Under the pieces are notes generated by a model. It was not told the origin of the DNA. It saw only the letters and a program-made list of their open reading frames with translations, and did not search any database. Below are positions 57,308 through 64,000 of a stretch of 64,000 bases of DNA, one piece after another. The position numbers were made by a program, and so were the translations under genes. Every line of letters starts with the position of its first letter. Position 1 is the first letter of the stretch. The DNA lies in the NCBI GenBank assembly GCA_963675955.2, contig CAXXVR010000002.1:1-64000 (forward strand), written 5' to 3'. The DNA is from Desulfocicer sp963675955 (lineage in GTDB: Bacteria > Desulfobacterota > Desulfobacteria > Desulfobacterales > Desulfobacteraceae).

Positions 57308-58795
57308 ATGAAACCGTTAACTCTGAAAGTGCCGGGATGTCAATTGCTTGAGTTTCCTTTTCGGAAATCCCTTGAAGCCATTGAAAAAGCCACGGTGCAA
57401 TTAAAAGAGATGACCCGGAAGGCAGGGATGGGTTCCAGGGCATTTCAACAAAAAATTCAAGAGTTGAAAAGCAGTGCCTACCACCCAGATTCCATCGCAG
57501 AAAAACTGCAAAACGGCAGGGATATTCGGGCCATGGTTTACCTGTGGCTTACCCATGAGCATTTTTTATCCAGGGTTCAAGTTTCTAAATCCATATTGCA
57601 GCGTTTTACTCAAATCAGAGAAACCCAAAGTCACCTTGCCCTGTATAATCTGACCCAGGTTTTTTTTAAATATTTTGATAAATGTGGTGATTTTCAATCC
57701 CTTGCACTGTTTTTGCTGGCAGAATACGAACAAAGACCGGCCCCCACCGTTGACAGTGAATTGGGGAAAATTCAAAGCAACAAAGACGTTTTATTTCATG
57801 TTGACGCACCGCATACGTTGGCCCGGAAATCTATTCAGGAATCCATGGATCTGCAGTTGATCATGGAAACTTTTGGTGTCCCACTTTTCCGGAAAGGACG
57901 GTTTCAGGATAAATGCACAGAATTTTATTATCTTGAAACCTTAAGAAGTCTTTCCCTGGGAGAGGACAGTGTTGTTTTTGGTGAATTGACAAAAACAGAT
58001 GTCGCCATGAGTCAGTACAAGGATGGTCCGGCCATCGGGCATGAGGTGATACGGATATTGACGGAGAAGGCCATTGCAAAGGGAGTTGAACTTCCAGAAA
58101 ACTGGCTGAAAATCGTTTTGAATATCGCCGGTGATCCCCGAGTTCCGCCATCTTCCAGCAGTTATCGCGTCTGGTGGAGTCAATTGGAAAAGGAGTGCAT
58201 GGACTGTGTGCTCCGGGTGCTGTCCCGCTTTGATCTTAAATTGTTTCTGGAAGCACTGGATGAATTTGCCAAGCGAAACAACAATTATCAATTAGAGCGA
58301 ATGTTTCCTTCCAGAAAAAAATTTCTGGAAGGTCTTTTTGAGTTAGGTCTGGTTGGGAAAACCCGCTTGTTTATTGGACGAGGTGCAAAATCTTTCCTGC
58401 AAAGCACCTATGATGCAAAAGAACTTCCCCGATTTGCAGATTTAAGGGATGCCAATAAAAGCATTATTTATCTTCAGGTAGGGCATTTACATATGATTGA
58501 AGGCAGTCATAGTTCTTACCTCTGGATTTATGACAAACTGCCTGAGTCAAATCTTTTAAACTATTCCATCAATGAATTTGCCGTTCGTGAACTGGGTTTG
58601 AGCATGAAAGAGCAATATGAAAATCAATTCGGGACAGCAACATATTTTCCACATCAAATTACCCATAATCCCAATGGATTGGGATGGCAGAGACGGGCCA
58701 TCCAGGCTTTTTATGAACAGGGAATTCAAATCCAACCGGAAAAGGTTTTTTCCACTGACGATTATCTTTATTATAAAATTCACCATGGGTTGTAA
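57308..58795 (+). CDS. zorC: ZorC: EH-signature-domain protein (type I Zorya)
   Basis: 495 residues from the ATG at 57308; a TTG at 57296 would overlap zorB. No enzymatic motif is visible. The protein is soluble and mostly helical, and its C-terminal part ('FIGRGAKSFLQSTYDAKELP', 'QVGHLHMIEGSHSSYLWIYD') fits the EH-signature region that marks ZorC. In studied type I systems ZorC binds DNA and works with ZorD. Position between zorB and zorD, tight spacing and length support the call. Confidence 0.87.
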   Translation: MKPLTLKVPGCQLLEFPFRKSLEAIEKATVQLKEMTRKAGMGSRAFQQKIQELKSSAYHPDSIAEKLQNGRDIRAMVYLWLTHEHFLSRVQVSKSILQRFTQIRETQSHLALYNLTQVFFKYFDKCGDFQSLALFLLAEYEQRPAPTVDSELGKIQSNKDVLFHVDAPHTLARKSIQESMDLQLIMETFGVPLFRKGRFQDKCTEFYYLETLRSLSLGEDSVVFGELTKTDVAMSQYKDGPAIGHEVIRILTEKAIAKGVELPENWLKIVLNIAGDPRVPPSSSSYRVWWSQLEKECMDCVLRVLSRFDLKLFLEALDEFAKRNNNYQLERMFPSRKKFLEGLFELGLVGKTRLFIGRGAKSFLQSTYDAKELPRFADLRDANKSIIYLQVGHLHMIEGSHSSYLWIYDKLPESNLLNYSINEFAVRELGLSMKEQYENQFGTATYFPHQITHNPNGLGWQRRAIQAFYEQGIQIQPEKVFSTDDYLYYKIHHGL

Positions 58796-58798
58796 TAA

Positions 58799-61700
58799 AT
58801 GAAAATAACTGAACGTATCTCCAACATTTTCAGCAAGGATGATCTCAAGTTCAAACATATTCCAGACATCAACAGTTTGAATTTTGTGTTACCCCATAAA
58901 CTATTTCAAAAATGCAGTGCAGGTATGGAAGGGGGTGAAGTATCACAAGCTGCCCTTCATCAGTTCATTGCCCTGCAAATGTTGGCGGAACAGGGGATGG
59001 CAACGCAAATTGCCAACGGATTTTGCCTGGAAAATGAAAATGCGGTAAGGCTTGATGAAGAAACCCGTCAGCTCCTGGAATTACCCATGCCCTGGCCCGG
59101 CTCATTTGACATTACCTTTGAGCATCACACCCAGCAGGCTTCCTTTCGTCTAAATTTGCTTCTCAAAACACTTCAGCATGAATCGGTCCTGCACTATGAT
59201 CTTCAAGGTCCCCTGCTTAAGTTGACTGACACAGAAATTTACCTCCCTTCTCCGGAACAGTGGGTGGTGTTGAAAACCGTTGAGGATCATAAACATCTCA
59301 AGGCTGACCAAAGAAACGAATACCAGAACCTGAAAGCCATTCATCAATTAAAAACAGCACAGGAGCAAGGCTGTAACATTGCCCTGCATCATTTTGAAAA
59401 ATTCCAAACCAAAACACCTGAAAATATAACGGTGACCGGGCGTATATTAGAAACAGGAGACATGCTTCTGTCTCCCCAGTTTGATGACATTGCCGAACCG
59501 GATGAGATTGAAGTCCGCCTGCATCAGCTTGAGCCCGGGAATCATATTCAAAGTCTCCGTGTGGAGAATACATTTATTTTGCTCGATGAAAACAAATTAA
59601 ATGCCGTCCATGAAATCCTCACCAACCGAAAGATTCCCAAAAACCAGATAAAAGACTTTTTCAAGACCCCCACGGCCTTTCTGGATGCAAATCTTGTGGA
59701 TCTTGACCTTGGCTTTTCCCTTCGGGTGCGGGGTGCAACCCCTTTTAAACATGCGTACTTCGGAGAAACCGATGCCTCTGAGATCAGCTGGTTTGAAAGT
59801 GCCTTACAGGAACAAAGCATCCAGCCCGTTGCAAATCTAAAAAAAGTCATTCCAGATCTGGAAACATGGCAGGATGTGGAAAAGCAGATCAAAGACGCGA
59901 AAAAAACAGGGGCTGACGTCGTTGAGATCAAGGGGCTGACTTTTGATATTTCAGATTCACAGCAAACCGGAGAAGCCCTGCGCAATATCAAGGAAAAGTT
60001 GGAGTTACCCTCTTCTGATGCAGGAGATGCTGACGTTGAGGATGAAGAGGAAAAAACAGATACAGAACCCTCTCCTGAAGAACCCTGGGTGGTGGATGTC
60101 ATTGAAAATGACGAAACCGTGGAATACAGAGCCCGGGAAATTCAGCGCCTCATCAAGAATGTTTCCTATAAAGGGGAACTTGATTTTACAGTATACAAAC
60201 GCTCCCCCTTTCCCCATCAACAAGAGGGTATCCGGTGGTTACTTGGACTCGCCCTGAAAACGTTGAATAACAATGATGCACAAAACAGTGCCGACAGTAC
60301 CCATGGCGCTCTTCTGGCCGATGACATGGGGCTTGGGAAAACTTACATGGCATTGGTATCGGTTGCCGAATATTACAACGCCTGCAGGGAAAAAGAAATT
60401 CTGGAGCGGCCGGTGCTGGTGGTTGCCCCGTTAAGTATTCTGGAAAACTGGCAGGATGAGGTCCATGAAACATTTATTGAAAGCCCTTTTCGGGATATTG
60501 TCATTTTACAGGCCGCAGGAGATCTTCAAAAATTCAAGTTACAAGGGGGTGGCATTGAAATTCGACAAAATGCCGGGGCACCCCTGCTGGTGGAAGCTCC
60601 GGATTCTTCTGAAAGTATCAATGATAAAAAAGACGAGGATAACAATGGCATCCGATATGCCCTGAAAGTGGGAAAAACCTTTGGTACTCATAGACTGGAT
60701 ATGGACAGACGTCTTGTTATCACCACCTACCAGACATTGAGGGATTATCAATTTTCTTTATGTCGCATTGACTGGTCCTTTGTGATCTTTGATGAAGCGC
60801 AGCATATCAAAAATCCCAACACCTTGGCCACCCGGGCGGCCAAGGGATTGAAAGCGCAGTTTAAATTGCTGGCCACTGGTACGCCTGTTGAAAATCATCT
60901 GGGCGACTTCTGGTGCCTCATGGATACGGCAAGCCCTGGAACCCTGGGTGCCTATCAATTTTTTCGCAAAACCTATATTGCACCCATCCGCCAAGCAGCT
61001 GCTTCAGAGGTTTCCCAGGTACGGCTTGATGTGGGAAGACAGTTGAGAAAAGAAACAGGCGCTTTGATGCTGCGAAGACTGAAAGAGGATAACATTGAGG
61101 GGCTTCCCTCCAAAACTTTTCATTTGGGCATTAAAATTGATGACGATCATTATGCATACCATGCTGCATTGGATACAACCATGCAAGGAGAGCAACTCCA
61201 GCGATATAATACCATCATTGATGTTGTCCTGGAATCAAAAGAACAGGAGGATTCCCGGGGTCAGACGCTTTCCGGTCTTCATCGGTTAAGGGAAATTTCT
61301 TTGCATCCGCTGTTGCTGAACCAGGGCACCCTTAACGCTCCTGAAAATAGTGAGAAAGCCCGGGATACTTTTAAGCTTTCCGGAAAATTGCATTCCCTTT
61401 TATCCATCCTGGATGAAAAGAAACTCCTTGGTGAGAAGGTGATCATTTTCCTCATCAACAAAAGACTCCAAAGCTATCTTAAGACCTCATTGGACAGGAT
61501 TTACAAACTCAACATCAATATCATTAATGGGGATACAAAGGCCGTTGCCAAATCAAAAAAGGGTCAAAATAAGACCAGAAAGGCTTTTATCCAGAACTTT
61601 GAATCCCAGCCAGGGTTTGGCATATTGATCATGTCACCCATTGCTGCCGGGACCGGCTTTACCATCGTTTCCGCCAACAATGTGATTCATCTGGAACGGC

Positions 61701-62389
61701 ATTGGAATCCAGCCAAGGAAGATCAGGCCACAGATCGTGTGTACAGGATCGGACAGCAACGAGATGTGAACGTTTACCTGCCCATCTTGAAACACCCTCA
61801 CATCAATTCCTTTGATGTCAATCTGCATGGGTTATTGTCCAAAAAAACGATTTTAAAAGATGCCGTGGTAACCCCCGAGGAAGTCAGCGGGGAAGAGATG
61901 TGCAACTTTAATTTTATCAATTTTGACGGCGTAGATTCGGGCAGTGATGAGCCTCTGGACGGAAACAGCCTGAAACTTTTGAGCTGGCAGGAATTTGAAG
62001 CCTTTTGTGCAGAATTATACCAGCAATATTATGAAGGAACCGCAGCATTGACTCCCCCAAAAGATCATGGTGCGGATGTGGTTGTTCTGGGGCGGGAGAA
62101 TGTGCTGATTCAATGCAAATCAACCTCCCAGAAAAAATATAATAGTCTCGATTCCCTTAAAGATGTCTATTTTTCAAAACCCGGATACGAAGAGAAAATG
62201 AATAAAAGTTTCCAGACATTGATAGCTGCGACCAATGCCAATGGGTATTCAAAAAGAGTTTTGAAGGAAGCTGAAGTTTATGGCGTTCAGATGGTATCAC
62301 GCAAAACCCTGGAAAAATTGTTAAAAAAATTTCCTGTCACAAGACGTCAGATCCAGCGGAGGCTTCTGGAACCCAAACTTTTTGAGTAA
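58799..62389 (+). CDS. zorD: ZorD: SNF2-type helicase with C-terminal Mrr-like nuclease (type I Zorya)
   Basis: 1196 residues, 3 bp after zorC. The N-terminal ~470 residues are an uncharacterised regulatory region. The SNF2 helicase follows: Walker A 'LLADDMGLGKTYMAL' (K514), box II 'FVIFDEAQHIKNP' (D665, E666), 'LLATGTPVENHLGDFWCLMD', and motif V/VI 'AAGTGFTIV' and 'ATDRVYRIGQQRDVNVY'. Residues about 1060-1190 form a restriction-endonuclease-like Mrr domain starting 'SWQEFEAFCAELYQQYY', with catalytic D1093 ('KDHGADVVVLG') and Q1105-x-K1107 ('VLIQCKSTS'). It should degrade invading phage DNA once activated. All key residues are present. Confidence 0.94.
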   Translation: MKITERISNIFSKDDLKFKHIPDINSLNFVLPHKLFQKCSAGMEGGEVSQAALHQFIALQMLAEQGMATQIANGFCLENENAVRLDEETRQLLELPMPWPGSFDITFEHHTQQASFRLNLLLKTLQHESVLHYDLQGPLLKLTDTEIYLPSPEQWVVLKTVEDHKHLKADQRNEYQNLKAIHQLKTAQEQGCNIALHHFEKFQTKTPENITVTGRILETGDMLLSPQFDDIAEPDEIEVRLHQLEPGNHIQSLRVENTFILLDENKLNAVHEILTNRKIPKNQIKDFFKTPTAFLDANLVDLDLGFSLRVRGATPFKHAYFGETDASEISWFESALQEQSIQPVANLKKVIPDLETWQDVEKQIKDAKKTGADVVEIKGLTFDISDSQQTGEALRNIKEKLELPSSDAGDADVEDEEEKTDTEPSPEEPWVVDVIENDETVEYRAREIQRLIKNVSYKGELDFTVYKRSPFPHQQEGIRWLLGLALKTLNNNDAQNSADSTHGALLADDMGLGKTYMALVSVAEYYNACREKEILERPVLVVAPLSILENWQDEVHETFIESPFRDIVILQAAGDLQKFKLQGGGIEIRQNAGAPLLVEAPDSSESINDKKDEDNNGIRYALKVGKTFGTHRLDMDRRLVITTYQTLRDYQFSLCRIDWSFVIFDEAQHIKNPNTLATRAAKGLKAQFKLLATGTPVENHLGDFWCLMDTASPGTLGAYQFFRKTYIAPIRQAAASEVSQVRLDVGRQLRKETGALMLRRLKEDNIEGLPSKTFHLGIKIDDDHYAYHAALDTTMQGEQLQRYNTIIDVVLESKEQEDSRGQTLSGLHRLREISLHPLLLNQGTLNAPENSEKARDTFKLSGKLHSLLSILDEKKLLGEKVIIFLINKRLQSYLKTSLDRIYKLNINIINGDTKAVAKSKKGQNKTRKAFIQNFESQPGFGILIMSPIAAGTGFTIVSANNVIHLERHWNPAKEDQATDRVYRIGQQRDVNVYLPILKHPHINSFDVNLHGLLSKKTILKDAVVTPEEVSGEEMCNFNFINFDGVDSGSDEPLDGNSLKLLSWQEFEAFCAELYQQYYEGTAALTPPKDHGADVVVLGRENVLIQCKSTSQKKYNSLDSLKDVYFSKPGYEEKMNKSFQTLIAATNANGYSKRVLKEAEVYGVQMVSRKTLEKLLKKFPVTRRQIQRRLLEPKLFE

Positions 62390-62567
62390 TCTATAGCATT
62401 CTGATTTCATTGACGTATTTTTTTGTTGAGAGTATAAAATATGAATTTGTCTCCAACTAAAGGGGAATATTGGTAGTCTATCCTTTATCTTGTAATGATA
62501 TACAGTTTTGTGAGTTGAGACAGCCCCCACAGTTCAACGCATTCCCAAAGGAAAGGTATTAAAAAAA
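62390..62567. other. zorD-HNH intergenic region
   Basis: 178 bp, A/T-rich, with AAAGGAAAGG before the next gene. No hairpin with a T run after zorD, so read-through into the HNH gene is possible. Confidence 0.35.
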
Positions 62568-63725
62568 ATGCAAAAATACGATTGTAAAACCCTGTTATCT
62601 GAATTCATATATGATATTGATGCTCGCAAAACGCCGGATGGTTTCCGCAGAGAAAAATTCAGGAATGGGTGGGAAGACTTTACAATACGAGAAAAAATAT
62701 ATGAGGAAAAAACGTTAAAGCGACTTACATGGCAAAATTTAGGTTATCGTATGGGAGTTGCCTTTGGTGAAAAAACGTCTGATGAGTTATATTCTGCGTA
62801 CGAACAATTTGCCCTGAATTTCGATTTTACAAAACTTGATTCACCCGAAGATGTAATCAAATTTTTGATATCTGACAAAGAAAAAAGACAAAATTTCCTT
62901 CTTATACTATCGGAAATTATCACAAAAACTGACAGTTTTGGAAAAAGCAAGTGGGGCGTTCATTGCCGTAACAATACAATAAGATTGCTGGTCGGCAATA
63001 TTATTGTTTTCGCTATTGAAAAAGAGTGCATATGGCTTGCTTTAGATAAAAATCTTGCCATTTCATTTGAGAAAGAACTGGCACTGCTGGAAAGCTACGG
63101 GAGTTGGAAATGGGATGAAAAAGATTATCCAGCTTACAAACAGGTTCCGTCAAGAAATGGCTACTACCTTTCATCTGATTCTGATGCATGGTTAATAATA
63201 AAAAAGTTGCATCTCGAATTTATTAAAAAGGTTACTAAGAAATATAAGCGATTAAATAAAAGAAGTCAGATTTATCATTCTCCGGAATTATTAAGCTATA
63301 TCAGAAATGAGCTTAAGCAATCTGTCCCGGCACCTGTTTATGAAGAGAATTTAGACGGTTCTCTTTTTCCAGAAGAAATTCTGGATAATGAAGAATATTT
63401 TGAAGGCGCTACAAAAAAAATCACCGTAAACATTTATGAGCGCAATCCCGAAGCAAGGCAGAAATGCATAGAATGCTACGGAACCACTTGTTTTGTTTGC
63501 GGGTTTGATTTTGAAAAAAAATACGGGGAGATAGGAAAAGGGTTTATTCATGCTCATCATTTAAAACCGCTTTCAGAAATAGGCGAAAACTATAAACTGG
63601 ATCCGGTTCAAGATTTACGGCCTGTGTGTCCTAACTGTCATGCTATGCTTCATAAAAGAAAACCACCGTATTCGATACAAAAATTAAAGCAAATAGTAAA
63701 CACCTGTCCGGGCGATGATGCATAA
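62568..63725 (+). CDS. HNH endonuclease downstream of Zorya
   Basis: 385 residues. The N-terminal ~270 residues are not recognised ('LTWQNLGYRMGVAFGEKTSD', 'WGVHCRNNTIRLLVGNIIVF'). The C-terminal ~100 form an HNH nuclease: a zinc-type pair in 'CIECYGTTCFVCGFDFEKKY', 'FIHAHHLKPLSEIG' with the catalytic His, and 'DLRPVCPNCHAMLHKRKPP'. The gene is visibly A/T-richer than zorABCD, so it may have a separate origin. HNH proteins serve as ZorE in type II Zorya or as stand-alone modified-DNA restriction enzymes; either role is possible here. Confidence 0.85.
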   Translation: MQKYDCKTLLSEFIYDIDARKTPDGFRREKFRNGWEDFTIREKIYEEKTLKRLTWQNLGYRMGVAFGEKTSDELYSAYEQFALNFDFTKLDSPEDVIKFLISDKEKRQNFLLILSEIITKTDSFGKSKWGVHCRNNTIRLLVGNIIVFAIEKECIWLALDKNLAISFEKELALLESYGSWKWDEKDYPAYKQVPSRNGYYLSSDSDAWLIIKKLHLEFIKKVTKKYKRLNKRSQIYHSPELLSYIRNELKQSVPAPVYEENLDGSLFPEEILDNEEYFEGATKKITVNIYERNPEARQKCIECYGTTCFVCGFDFEKKYGEIGKGFIHAHHLKPLSEIGENYKLDPVQDLRPVCPNCHAMLHKRKPPYSIQKLKQIVNTCPGDDA

Positions 63726-63812
63726 TGAAATTTAAAGAAAAGTCCAGACTATGAAATCTATGAGAACAAATGGCATCTAATCGCAAATTTTTTGAATGAA
63801 TTAAATGCCTTA

Positions 63813-63872
63813 ATTCCGGGGACATAATTCCGGGGACACCATACTTAATTATTCGTCAACAACCTTTGGCCC
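63813..63872. repeat. right flanking direct repeat of the defence island (REP plus RAYT 3' end)
   Basis: ATTCCGGGGACATAATTCC, GGGGACACCATACTTAATT and ATTCGTCAACAACCTTTGG. It matches 52454-52513 over about 60 bp with few differences; the two copies are 11.36 kb apart. Confidence 0.8.
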
Positions 63873-64000
63873 TGGTTTTTGGGGCCTCAATTTTCTATCC
63901 AACAGTTGTTCAAGTGTGTCAACAAATGACGAACTACCAATAGGACGACCTGTTCTTTCATGTTTTCTGAACAATTCTATTTCATCGCCCATTACATCAT
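63849..64000 (-). CDS. REP-associated tyrosine (IS200-like, Y1) transposase, C-terminal part only
   Basis: The frame enters from the right edge and gives about 50 residues: 'EIELFRKHERTGRPIGSSSF', 'VDTLEQLLDRKLRPQKPGPK', 'VVDE', stop. The RKHERTGRP...LRPQKPGPK layout is typical of the tails of RAYT/Y1 transposases, which act on nearby REP palindromes. Its stop codon lies inside the flanking repeat, so the repeat is the natural 3' end of this gene. Confidence 0.65.
   Translation of the reverse strand, partial: DVMGDEIELFRKHERTGRPIGSSSFVDTLEQLLDRKLRPQKPGPKVVDE

Overview
The window looks like a chromosomal segment of a Gram-negative, probably sulfate-reducing member of the Desulfobacterota (Desulfobacteraceae-like). 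The reasons are the 16S/23S sequence character, a Tat-exported superoxide reductase, an ADP-forming acyl-CoA synthetase, a LivJHMGF uptake operon followed by a CoA ligase, outer-membrane proteins (TolC, LpxR) and sigma-54 regulation. This is a judgement from reading alone; no database search was possible.

Layout. 1-1.0 kb: tail of a membrane glycosyltransferase and a decayed methyltransferase gene. 1.1-6.2 kb: sensor kinase, sigma-54 response regulator and a class III nucleotide cyclase-like protein, coupled head to tail. 6.3-15.1 kb: a Cus-type heavy-metal (copper/silver) efflux operon (two TolC-like channels, CusB, CusA, Met/His-rich periplasmic protein), preceded by a good -24/-12 promoter and an upstream palindrome. 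This links it to the regulator next door. 15.1-18.4 kb: a CoA-transferase/GNAT fusion and a PerM-type membrane protein. 18.5-25.4 kb: a possible small RNA or attenuated leader, then livJHMGF and a PaaK-like CoA ligase. 25.8-34.3 kb: Tat superoxide reductase, DUF2959 lipoprotein, thioesterase, acyl-CoA synthetase, methyltransferase and polar amino-acid ABC transporter genes without an ATPase. 34.7-40.3 kb: an rRNA operon (16S, tRNA-Ile, 23S, 5S) with promoter, boxA signals and terminator. 40.3-52.3 kb: housekeeping and accessory genes (tautomerase, NfsA, LysE, Nth, hydrolase, NAT, LpxR, Asd, PNPOx-like, ArfB). These include an MFS gene split by an ISAs1-family element with a 10-bp target duplication.

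52.4-63.9 kb: a defence island. It holds a higBA toxin-antitoxin pair, a transposase remnant, a cold-shock/DUF1294 gene, a complete type I Zorya anti-phage system (zorA, zorB, zorC, zorD; ZorD is a SNF2 helicase with a C-terminal Mrr-like nuclease) and an HNH endonuclease. The whole block lies between two ~60-bp direct repeats. Each repeat carries the last codons of a REP-associated (IS200-like) transposase gene, and a tail of such a gene runs off the right edge.

Between genes the window is rich in dispersed repeats. I distinguish four families (R1-R4) of palindromic, MITE-like elements found in several copies each; they fill most of the longer intergenic gaps.
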